Source: Ogataea parapolymorpha DL-1 (Eukaryota; Ascomycota; Pichiomycetes; Pichiales; Pichiaceae). From it: a stretch of 64,000 nt of DNA. Below are positions 45,451-52,864 of the stretch, piece after piece; the first letter of the stretch is position 1; every line of letters starts with the position of its first letter. The position numbers were made by a program, and so were the translations under genes. The notes beneath the pieces are model-generated. The model was given only the letters and a program-made list of their open reading frames with translations. It ran no database searches and was not told the DNA's origin. The stretch spans positions 186,001 to 250,000 of the forward strand of contig NC_027866.1 of the NCBI RefSeq assembly GCF_000187245.1, written 5' to 3'.

Positions 45451-46791
45451 ATGTCCTCCTGGAAATTGACTGACTCTTTGCGCCGCGAGATCTACAAGCT
45501 TGCCCGTGTGCCACAGACGGGCGTGTCGCTGCGGCAAATGGTCCAGTTTGGCCCACAGCCGTCGCCCGGATCGGTGTTCCATGCGTCCAACTTCATTGTC
45601 GAGGAGCTACCGATCCGGCTCAGCCACCGCGTGAAGGAGCTTGAGGAGCTGCCGTCGGGGCTCAACAACGACCCGTCCATCCAGCGTGTGCGCGACTGGT
45701 ACGCCCAGTCGTTCGAGGAGCTCACGTCGCTGCCCAAGCCGTCCATCAGCGACGAGATGCGCGCGGTTTTATATCCGTCGTCGCCAGAAAAAATCGCCGC
45801 GCCGGGCATCCACGCCGCCGCACGCCCCACCAAGTTCGAGGACGATGGCATTGTGATCGAACAGCTCCACGCACGCCCCCGCGACGAGACAGACCACGCT
45901 CCCAGACGGCAGCCGACCAGGCGCGCATATTACGTCCCCACGCCGTCGGACGTGTCCTACACCAGCGACGTGCTCGACTACAACAAGCTCGTCAACCAGA
46001 CGCTCGTTAAAATCAAGAAAAGACACGACGCAACCGTCACCACAATCGCTCGCGGCGTGCAACACTGGAAGCACAAAAATAATTTTGCGTATCTGGACGG
46101 CAGCATCAACCAATTTCTCGACCGCTTCTACATGAGCCGGATAGGAATCCGGATGCTGATTGGCCAGACCATCGCACTGTACGAACAGAGCACCATGAAC
46201 ATAACAAATGACAACTACGTCGGCATTATCTGTCTCGACACCAACGTGATGGAGATCGCCCAGGACGCAATCGACGCAGCCCGTTTCGCGTGCGAGGAGC
46301 ACTACAACATCATGGAGGCGCCCAAGGTCCAGCTCTGGGCGCCAGAGGACCTCAACTTCATGTACGTGCCGGGCCACCTCGTGCACATGCTATTTGAGAC
46401 ACTGAAAAACTCGCTCAGAGCCACCGTCGAGCATCACACCTCGCTCCACCCAGATAAAGACATCGAGGACATCGAGTTCCCGCCCGTGAAGGTGGTCGTG
46501 TCCGAGGGCAACGAGGACATTACCATCAAGGTCAGCGACGAGGGCGGCGGCATCCCGCGCTCGGTCGTGCCGCTTATCTGGACGTACTTCTACACCTCTG
46601 CGAAAAAGATCGTCGAGCCAGAGAACGGGTACAAGCCGCCGTTCATGGGGCTCGGTGTCGGCCTGCCGCACAGCAGACTGTACGCGCGCTACTTCTCGGG
46701 TGACCTCAAGCTCATCAGCATGGAAGGTTATGGTACAGACGTCTACTTCCACCTCAACAGACTGTCCTCGTCGTCCGAGCCGTTGCAGTAG
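45451..46791 (+). CDS. PKP2: Mitochondrial pyruvate dehydrogenase kinase (Pkp2-like)
   Basis: This 446-residue protein belongs to the PDK/BCKDK family of mitochondrial kinases, which inactivate the pyruvate dehydrogenase complex by phosphorylating E1-alpha. Seen: a helical N-domain (VSLRQMVQFG, FIVEELPIRLSHRVKELEELP) and a GHKL ATPase domain with an N box near HMLFETLKNSLRATVEHH, G1 DEGGGIP (363-369) and G2 GLGVGLPHSRLYARYF (from 402). A long Ser/Pro/Arg-rich insertion (about 100-170) is unusual. Pkp2 fits best by length; Pkp1 is the alternative. The N-terminus lacks an obvious long presequence. An out-of-frame ATG at 45435 starts a 12-codon reading frame that overlaps this start. Confidence 0.85.
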   Translation: MSSWKLTDSLRREIYKLARVPQTGVSLRQMVQFGPQPSPGSVFHASNFIVEELPIRLSHRVKELEELPSGLNNDPSIQRVRDWYAQSFEELTSLPKPSISDEMRAVLYPSSPEKIAAPGIHAAARPTKFEDDGIVIEQLHARPRDETDHAPRRQPTRRAYYVPTPSDVSYTSDVLDYNKLVNQTLVKIKKRHDATVTTIARGVQHWKHKNNFAYLDGSINQFLDRFYMSRIGIRMLIGQTIALYEQSTMNITNDNYVGIICLDTNVMEIAQDAIDAARFACEEHYNIMEAPKVQLWAPEDLNFMYVPGHLVHMLFETLKNSLRATVEHHTSLHPDKDIEDIEFPPVKVVVSEGNEDITIKVSDEGGGIPRSVVPLIWTYFYTSAKKIVEPENGYKPPFMGLGVGLPHSRLYARYFSGDLKLISMEGYGTDVYFHLNRLSSSSEPLQ

Positions 46792-46874
46792 CAGCTTTTA
46801 TTTTTTTCCGCTTATGTAATGCCAATATAAAATCACAGAAAAACCGGGGTAGAGAAAAAGAGGGGACCGACGAG

Positions 46875-48251
46875 ATGAGCCGTGCTTTATCCTTGGCTGT
46901 GACGGGCGTGCACGACTTGCGCGCTCTGGGCACAGCAGAGCTTGCGGCCATGGTCCTGCGTCGGCCTGAGCCCATTCTGCTGCCGCGCCGCGGACGCATG
47001 GTGCGCGCAGGCGTCTTTGCACGGCAGGGCACGTACGCCGACGACTTCAGGTTCCAGCGGCTGATCCAGGCGCTGAACCAGGGCGTGCGCGGCGACTTTG
47101 CCCGGGCCGTGTGTCGCGACGTGGCTGTGGTGCGTCAATTCGTGCTCCCGCACTCCCAGAGCCGTGTTTTGGGCCGTTCCGCAGATTGGCGAGCGCAGCT
47201 GGCCCAGCTGCAAAACACCGAGTTTGGACGGTATGTGGTGCAACTGGTGAGCAACCGGCAAGACGAGGAGGCCGATCGGGCAGTCTTGCGTCTTCTGGGC
47301 ACCGAGTACGAGTTCTCGCACACGGCTGCCACGCTGGACGTCATCTGCCGTTATTTATACGATCGTGGCAAGTGGCGCGAGGTTGTGGCGATGCTGGACA
47401 TCTATTCGCAGTGGCGCAAGACGCCGGCCGTTGCCACGTACAATAGGGCGATTGCTGCAAAACGGCAGCTGCGCCATTGCGACGAGGACGACTTCGAGAG
47501 CTGGGTGTTTGAGCGGCTGCGTGTGCAGCGATTGGCTCCGGATGCCGACACGTTTCTGCGCATTTTCGAGAAGCTGAGCACGCTTGACAGCCGGCTGGCG
47601 TGTCTGGGCGTGATGTCATTCAAGCAAATCAACGTAGAGTCGCTGGTGGGGCCCGTTGTGGCGCAGGCAGCAGAGAAGCTGGGCGGAACCAGAATCGGCA
47701 AAAAATTTCTGTTTCCCAGCTGTTTGAGAGTGCATTTTTCAAAACTGTTCCTGGCACGCATGCTCGCACACAGCGGGCCACAGATGGCGTTACGGTACCT
47801 GGACTGGACGCGGACGCCGCTGAGTCCGCGATTGGTTGCAGTGCTGGTGCTTTTTTTTCTGCAACGGCAGCCGTGCGAGATCTGGAACGCGGTGGCTGCT
47901 ATCAACTATTTCCGCACACACTACGGGTACAGATGTGATTCCAAGTACGATAAGCTGCTGGTGATCAAGCCGCTGTACAACGCGGCGCGCGAGCGGCAGC
48001 TAGACACACGAGTGCTGAAAGTGCTGTACCACGAGTCGTTCTGGCAGGACCAAAATGGGGCTGTGCACAGCTCTGTGAAAAAGTCCCGGCTTGAGGGAGC
48101 CGTGGCAGAGCCGCTCACCGAGAGCGACCGCGCGTGGGCACGGGACGTGATGGACATCTGCTGGCCGGTCGACCAGACGGGCGCGCCGCTGGTCGACGAG
48201 CCGGGACAGTTGTTTCTAGACAAGTCGCGTTATCTAGGCCACAATGCATAA
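46875..48251 (+). CDS. Probable mitochondrial gene-expression factor (unassigned)
   Basis: This 458-residue protein has an Arg/Leu/Ala-rich N-terminus (MSRALSLAVTGVHDLRALG, later RRPEPILLPRRGRMVRAG) that could be a mitochondrial leader. The body is helical with PPR-like pairs (ATLDVICRYLYDRGKWREVVAMLDIYSQW and TPAVATYNRAIAAKR). It resembles fast-evolving yeast factors for mitochondrial ATP synthase or cytochrome mRNAs (Aep-type), but I do not recognise the orthologue. Base composition is more G/C-rich than its neighbours. It follows the PDK gene by 83 bp on the same strand. Confidence 0.6.
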   Translation: MSRALSLAVTGVHDLRALGTAELAAMVLRRPEPILLPRRGRMVRAGVFARQGTYADDFRFQRLIQALNQGVRGDFARAVCRDVAVVRQFVLPHSQSRVLGRSADWRAQLAQLQNTEFGRYVVQLVSNRQDEEADRAVLRLLGTEYEFSHTAATLDVICRYLYDRGKWREVVAMLDIYSQWRKTPAVATYNRAIAAKRQLRHCDEDDFESWVFERLRVQRLAPDADTFLRIFEKLSTLDSRLACLGVMSFKQINVESLVGPVVAQAAEKLGGTRIGKKFLFPSCLRVHFSKLFLARMLAHSGPQMALRYLDWTRTPLSPRLVAVLVLFFLQRQPCEIWNAVAAINYFRTHYGYRCDSKYDKLLVIKPLYNAARERQLDTRVLKVLYHESFWQDQNGAVHSSVKKSRLEGAVAEPLTESDRAWARDVMDICWPVDQTGAPLVDEPGQLFLDKSRYLGHNA

Positions 48252-48301
48252 AAATAGATTGTTAGGTGAAATAACTTATAATAAAATAAATTCGATTAGT
48301 C

Positions 48302-49837
48302 ATGTCTGCACATTCGACGGTCTCGCTTGGGATCACGCCGCTGGAGGAGTCGCAGTCTCAGTCAGCCGTCCAGCGGGTGCTCAGTCGCGCATCGGGCGTC
48401 ATAGAGGCCATCAGAGACGAGAACGAGATCACTCGAGCGGAGACCGCTCGAGCAGAGAGTTTGTACGACGGACAGTACAACGTTGCAGATCTTGAAGACA
48501 CGCCGCCAGACGGCACATTTTGGGGCTGGGTGGCGGCCGCGTGTGTGTGCAGCATCAACACGTTTTCGTGGGGAGTAAACTCTGCGTTCGGGGTTTACCT
48601 GAACTATTATCTGGAAGCCGATGTTTTTCCGGGAGCTACGAAAAGACAGTTTGCTACGGTTGGCGGTCTTTCGCTTGGAATCAGCTTCATGTTCTGCCAG
48701 TTCGGAAACGTGCTGGCCAAACGATATCCACTCAAGCTGGTGATGGGGGCCGGCTGCGCGGTGGTGTTTCTTTCGTTCTGGCTTGCGTCGATCGCCAAAA
48801 ACGTGGTGCAATTGATGATGTTCCAGGGTTTGCTGATGGCCGTGGGGTTTGTGCTTGTGGCCGGGCCCTCTGTGGTGATCCTGCCGTCGTGGTTCCTGCA
48901 CAAACGGTCTGTCGCTGCCGGGATCGGCTATTCGGGGGCAGGGCTCTCAGGACTAATTTTCAGCCGCTCGTCCAGCGCAATTATTACGCGAACAGGCAGC
49001 CAGGTGTGGGCGCTGCGAATGATGGGGCTTGTGTGCGGGGCCATGCTGGCGGTGTCCATCGCGCTTGTGCGACCGCGACGGCCCTTCAACTCGAAGAATA
49101 CGAGCGTTTGGCGTGAAACTCGCAGACTGTTCGACTGGCACGTGATCAAAGCACTGCCTGTGCAGTATGTGTGTGCATGGAGCTTTGTGTACAACTTTGC
49201 GTACACCATCATGCTGTTCTCGTACTCGTCGTTCTGTACGTCGATTGGACTGAGCAGCGACCAAGGTGCCATCGTGATGACGGTTCTGAACGTGGCACAG
49301 CTTGTAGGGCGGCCGCTGCTGGGCTACGTGTCGGACGCTCTCGGTCGTTGCAACACCACCATCATCTGCTCGCTGCTACTGGCGCTGCTGACGGGCGTGT
49401 TCTGGGTCTTTGTCACCACGTATGCCGAGATGATCGTGTTTGCGTTTCTGTCGGGGCTGCTGTTAGGCGTCAACTGGGTCAACTTCACGCCGCTCACGGC
49501 AGACATTGTGGGCTCTGGCGAGGACCTGATGCCTGCGATTTCGTATGTCAGCATGGTCTCTGGACTGCCGTACGTGGTTGCCGAGGTGGTGGCTCTGGAA
49601 ATGGTCAACGATTCGCGGGCAAATCCGTACTTTTGGTGCCAGATCTTTGTGGTGATCACCTGCGCTGTGTCGGGGCTCCTGCTGCTCCCGTACCGCGAGT
49701 GGAAGATCAAGCGCATGCTGGTGGCGCGCGCAAAGACCGCCGAGCACAGCGACACACGCGCCACCCGCTACACGCTGCTCCTGGGCGGCGGCTGGTATGC
49801 CTTCTGGCTCCGAATGCTGTACCCGGTGAAAGCGTAG
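48302..49837 (+). CDS. MFS monocarboxylate-transporter-like protein (Mch/Esbp6 family)
   Basis: This 511-residue protein has a cytosolic N-terminus of about 70 residues, then 12 predicted membrane helices split by a loop near 260-280. The entry motif PPDGTFWGWVAAACVCSINTFSWGVNSAFGVYL corresponds to the PDGGWGW signature of monocarboxylate transporters (MCT/SLC16). Yeast members (Mch1-Mch5, Esbp6) transport riboflavin or unknown substrates and not monocarboxylates as far as tested; Mch5 imports riboflavin. Which member this is cannot be resolved, so no symbol is given. It follows the preceding gene by 50 bp on the same strand. Confidence 0.82.
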   Translation: MSAHSTVSLGITPLEESQSQSAVQRVLSRASGVIEAIRDENEITRAETARAESLYDGQYNVADLEDTPPDGTFWGWVAAACVCSINTFSWGVNSAFGVYLNYYLEADVFPGATKRQFATVGGLSLGISFMFCQFGNVLAKRYPLKLVMGAGCAVVFLSFWLASIAKNVVQLMMFQGLLMAVGFVLVAGPSVVILPSWFLHKRSVAAGIGYSGAGLSGLIFSRSSSAIITRTGSQVWALRMMGLVCGAMLAVSIALVRPRRPFNSKNTSVWRETRRLFDWHVIKALPVQYVCAWSFVYNFAYTIMLFSYSSFCTSIGLSSDQGAIVMTVLNVAQLVGRPLLGYVSDALGRCNTTIICSLLLALLTGVFWVFVTTYAEMIVFAFLSGLLLGVNWVNFTPLTADIVGSGEDLMPAISYVSMVSGLPYVVAEVVALEMVNDSRANPYFWCQIFVVITCAVSGLLLLPYREWKIKRMLVARAKTAEHSDTRATRYTLLLGGGWYAFWLRMLYPVKA

Positions 49838-49890
49838 CAAGTAGCACAGCCAGAAAATAGAAAAAAATAGTTTGTGGAAAATTTTTACTC

Positions 49891-50178
49891 ATGTTCACGT
49901 TAGGGCTGGTGAGACGTTTCAGCGCGGTGCGCGCGCTGCTGCAGTCGTCGGTTAAGGAGGGCACGCCGCTGAACATCCAGGTGTTCAAAGCAGGAAAGCC
50001 CGCTGTCGCGCTCAAGGACGAGGAGTACCCGGACTGGCTGTGGACGCTGCTCGACAAGGAGGCCCAGGAGGCCCAGCTCAAAGCCACCGACGAGTTCCGA
50101 TACATGAGAAAGCAGGCCAAGAAGGTGCACAGACAGAAGCTGAAGCAGAACAATTTCCTCGCGCAGCTGCGCAAGTGA
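49891..50178 (+). CDS. MRPL37: Mitochondrial large ribosomal subunit protein mL54 (Mrpl37)
   Basis: This 95-residue protein has an N-terminal presequence (MFTLGLVRRFSAVRALLQSS) followed by the mL54 core: GTPLNIQVFKAGKPAVALKDEEYPDWLWTLLDKE, then a basic helical tail (FRYMRKQAKKVHRQKLKQNNFLAQLRK). The EEYPDWLW segment is the family signature. Saccharomyces Mrpl37 has 105 residues. It is one of the smallest certain genes in the window. The next frame begins right after its stop, but that gene's probable ATG is at 50260. Confidence 0.93.
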   Translation: MFTLGLVRRFSAVRALLQSSVKEGTPLNIQVFKAGKPAVALKDEEYPDWLWTLLDKEAQEAQLKATDEFRYMRKQAKKVHRQKLKQNNFLAQLRK

Positions 50179-50259
50179 GTGTATATAGGTAACGACTGGA
50201 TTGGAGAATTTGTAGGACGCATTCGCGTGAAAATCACCCGTGCACCAATTTGTGGGGTA

Positions 50260-51609
50260 ATGTTTCGCACCTGTTTTGCGTCGTCCGGCAAGCGGGTCGT
50301 GAGCGGTCTACGATTTGTCTCTACGCGTGCGTCCAGACGGCCACATGTTCCGCAGCCCGCGGGCAGTGCCAAGGACTCGCCTTTCAGCATGCAGCTGCTA
50401 GTGATGGTCGTTGCGCTCGGGGCAGGGTTTGCCATCGGCCGCACCAGCACGCGGCAGAATCCGCCGCGCGACCTGTTCCCCGCGGGCTCCACCACGACCA
50501 AGGCCGACCTGTGTGCGAGCACGTTCAACTCGCCGGCCGACTATGCTCTTTTCCAGCGGTGTGTGAAGAAACTCCAAAACGAGCTCAATTTAAGCAGTGA
50601 CGACGTGGACGAGGAATTGTGGCGAGCCATCACCGAAAAACCCAGCTGGGGCTCTGTGTTGTGGTCCCATAAAGATATAGACACGGCGAAAATGTACCGA
50701 ATCCGGCCCAAGGATGCCCAGCAGCTGGCAATGGTGATGAAGCTGTGCCAGCTGTACCGCGTGCCGGTGCAGGTTGGAGTGCCCTTTGACGGGTACAAAA
50801 AGGACCAGTACGGGCTGACGGTTGACCTGGGCCGAATGGACCGCATTCTGGCGTACAACGAGCGCACAAAGACCGTCACGTGCGAGTGCAACGCGGACGT
50901 GGGCTCGTTTGCAAACAGTTGCGGGCTGAGCGCGATGAACACCGCCCGGCCGCTCGACCTGGCGCTCTCGTGGCTGGGTTTGACAACTCCTGGTTGCTCC
51001 GTCAACGGGTACCCGCTCGAGAGCCTAAAAAGCGCCAAAGTGGTGCTTGCAGACGGAACAACGTTCACCGCCTCGCGCGAGACGCTGCGCATCCTTGCAC
51101 CATTGGGACGCCAGTTTGCGACGATCTGCGAAATGGAGATCGCGCTCGAGCCGCAGACGGACGAGTGTCTTGTGTTGTTTCCAACACACAATGTGGACAG
51201 TCTGGTCGAATTGGCAGATCACGCAAAGTTGCCGCTCACGTACGTGGGCAATTTTGGGTTTGCGCACTGCTCGCTGCAGACAGGAGAGAGCGTGGGCGTT
51301 TTCAAAATGGACAGAAAACAGGCGGGGAATTTGGTAAAATTGGCCGAGCGGCTTGGCGAAGCTCACGTCGTGGTGCCTGTTTGCAACTTGCATCCGCGGA
51401 CGCCCAGCGAAGTCAGTCCCGTGACAAATAGCGTCGCAAAGCTCGTGGTCAGCGAGGACTTTGCGCAGGGCCGACTGACAGAGCTGGGCGGTGCAGGTGT
51501 GCTGCTGAACGAAGGGCTAGAGTGGGATGCTGTGCGGCGGCTGAAGCTGGCGATCGACCCCAACAAAATACTCAACTCATCCGAAACGCCTGTGACGTCG
51601 TCGGAGTAA
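50260..51609 (+). CDS. Degenerate FAD-linked oxidase related to D-lactate dehydrogenase (Dld-like)
   Basis: This 449-residue protein has a mitochondrial-type leader (MFRTCFASSGKRVVSGLRFVSTRASRR), a single membrane segment (about 46-62: MQLLVMVVALGAGFAIG) and a body that follows the FAD_binding_4 / FAD-oxidase_C plan: PKDAQQLAMVMKLCQLYRVPVQVG, then YGLTVDLGRMDRIL, then LKSAKVVLADGTTF, with the family ending RRLKLAIDPNKILN. The leader-membrane-oxidase order matches Dld1, D-lactate:cytochrome c oxidoreductase of the inner membrane. However, the Gly-rich FAD-binding loops (GG-T/S-S-x-G type and the PGAxxGGxxG type) are absent or altered and the protein is about 140 residues shorter than Dld1. It may not bind FAD. 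The frame is open back to 50179, but the presequence argues for 50260. Confidence 0.65.
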   Translation: MFRTCFASSGKRVVSGLRFVSTRASRRPHVPQPAGSAKDSPFSMQLLVMVVALGAGFAIGRTSTRQNPPRDLFPAGSTTTKADLCASTFNSPADYALFQRCVKKLQNELNLSSDDVDEELWRAITEKPSWGSVLWSHKDIDTAKMYRIRPKDAQQLAMVMKLCQLYRVPVQVGVPFDGYKKDQYGLTVDLGRMDRILAYNERTKTVTCECNADVGSFANSCGLSAMNTARPLDLALSWLGLTTPGCSVNGYPLESLKSAKVVLADGTTFTASRETLRILAPLGRQFATICEMEIALEPQTDECLVLFPTHNVDSLVELADHAKLPLTYVGNFGFAHCSLQTGESVGVFKMDRKQAGNLVKLAERLGEAHVVVPVCNLHPRTPSEVSPVTNSVAKLVVSEDFAQGRLTELGGAGVLLNEGLEWDAVRRLKLAIDPNKILNSSETPVTSSE

Positions 51610-52219
51610 CCGGAATTTTTTTTTAACTATTTTCTCCTTACATTAAGTTCGTGCAAAATCCAGTACCTGCAGAATGCGCCTAAATGAGAGATGCGAGAAT
51701 GCTTGGAGCGGTTTAAATCTCTTAGCTTTTTTTTTTCGTGTCGACATGTATCTAGACGTTTTCAGAAGACAAGAGGCAACAACGACTGGCCACTTCTACT
51801 CGAACTTCCAAAAGGTCACAGACGTCGAGTATTCGTCTGCCACGGGCACAATTGCCGCGGCCATCACGTCGTTTGCGTCCAGCGTCGACGCAGACTCCCT
51901 CATCACAGACGCCTCAGGGACGGCAGCCAGGTCTGTGCTGGGCGTGTCGAGCGCGTCCAACGGGACGGATTCAGCCACATCGTCGGCCGCGGCCGTGTCC
52001 AGCTTTGCATCGCAATCGTCGTCTGCTGGTTCTCCAGACACGATTTCGCCCAAATGGGGCTACATAATTGCCCTGGTGGGTCTTTGTTCGTGTATACTAT
52101 AAGAAATAAATATACCCTATGTCATGTGATCTCGCTGAGGGCTGGTATTTTTATTAATTTTTTCACAGCTGCTAGTGCTCGAAAAAAAAAAATCACTTTC
52201 CATCCTTCGTATCATCATA
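51610..52219. other. Region between the Dld-like gene and RPL22
   Basis: These 610 bases hold the hypothetical Ser/Ala-rich frame (51674-52102) and about 117 bases of RPL22 upstream sequence. The latter contains T-rich runs, a run of eleven A and then a pyrimidine-rich CTTTCCATCCTTC just before the ATG, as is usual for ribosomal protein leaders. Confidence 0.5.
51674..52102 (+). CDS. Small Ser/Ala-rich hypothetical protein with C-terminal hydrophobic segment
   Basis: This is a 142-residue open frame (or 118 residues if the second ATG at 51746, MYLDVFRRQEATTTGH, is used). The N-terminus is not a signal peptide. The middle (about 50-125) is rich in Ser, Ala, Thr and Asp, like a secreted or surface linker. 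The end SPKWGYIIALVGLCSCIL is a short hydrophobic stretch that could be a tail anchor. I do not recognise it. Codon use in the Ser/Ala part follows preferred codons, suggesting a real gene, but an undetected intron could change either end. Confidence 0.45.
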   Translation: MRLNERCENAWSGLNLLAFFFRVDMYLDVFRRQEATTTGHFYSNFQKVTDVEYSSATGTIAAAITSFASSVDADSLITDASGTAARSVLGVSSASNGTDSATSSAAAVSSFASQSSSAGSPDTISPKWGYIIALVGLCSCIL

Positions 52220-52741
52220 ATGGCTCCAATCGTATGTATCAACATACACTGGTGTTTCTTTTATGCCCTATAGTGATTCCACCGCAGGTCGGTGCGTTCG
52301 CAATCTCTATGGCTATTCCGTGAAGCACGCGCTTCTGCGGTAGGCTTAAAAGTAATCACGAGTGTAGCTCTCCCCATCCTAACCTCTCAGACGAAGAAAA
52401 ACCAAAAAGTCGCCAAGAAGTTCACCGTCGACTGCTCTGGCCCAACCGAGAACGGTGTCTTTGACCCAGCCTCGTACGTCAAGTACCTTGTCGAGCACAT
52501 CAAGGTCGATGGACACCTTGGAAACCTCGGTAACGACATCACCGTGTCGCAGGAGGGTGCCGCCAAGGTGGTGGTTGTGTCCACCACCAAGTTCTCTGGA
52601 AAGTACCTCAAGTACCTGTCCAAGAGATACCTCAAGAAGAACCAGATCAGAGACTGGATCAGATTTGTGTCTGTCAAGAAGAACGAGTACCAGCTGCAAT
52701 TCTACAGCGTTGCTGTCGATGACGAGGAGGACGAGGAGTAG
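52220..52741 (+). CDS. RPL22: Ribosomal protein eL22 (Rpl22), split by one intron
   Basis: The coding sequence is two exons, 52220-52231 (codons for MAPI) and 52391-52741, giving 120 residues that start [18 protein letters not shown]. Saccharomyces Rpl22 starts MAPN with an intron after the fourth codon, the same place. The core [19 protein letters not shown] and [26 protein letters not shown] is diagnostic of eL22, a 60S surface protein. The acidic C-terminus (DDEEDEE) is typical. The contiguous frame running back to 52292 reads intron sequence and is not the N-terminus. Strong codon bias fits high expression. It lies between the small hypothetical gene and MIL1; RPL22B is next to MIL1 in Saccharomyces. 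Confidence 0.96.
52232..52390 (+). other. RPL22 intron (159 nt) with stem-loop
   Basis: The 5' splice site is GTATGT, a CCTAAC branch-point-like sequence ends at about 52383, and the acceptor is CTCTCAG at 52384-52390, 7 bases later. The centre can fold: ACCGCAG (52281-52287) with CTGCGGT (52335-52341), then an inner helix 52292-52297 with 52327-52332. In Saccharomyces and Kluyveromyces, Rpl22 is known to bind its own intron and inhibit splicing; this hairpin is a candidate site. Confidence 0.88.
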
Positions 52742-52864
52742 CTGACTGGAATAGTGTAATAGAGTGTCATTCGAATATGGTAGAATTGTAGGTTTCCGTA
52801 GTCTGTTTCGGGCGGTGCATGATATCTGTCGCTATTTTATTATTTATTTATTTAAGCTGATTTT

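Noticed and set aside
52076..52130. Intron joining the Ser/Ala-rich frame to sequence before RPL22
   Set aside because: Donor GTGGGT is a poor match and the joined frame runs through the RPL22 leader and first exon; RPL22 itself explains that region.
52292..52390. N-terminal extension of Rpl22 read from the continuous frame
   Set aside because: The sequence is intronic: GTATGT donor, CCTAAC branch and CTCTCAG acceptor restore the conserved MAPI-TKKNQK N-terminus.
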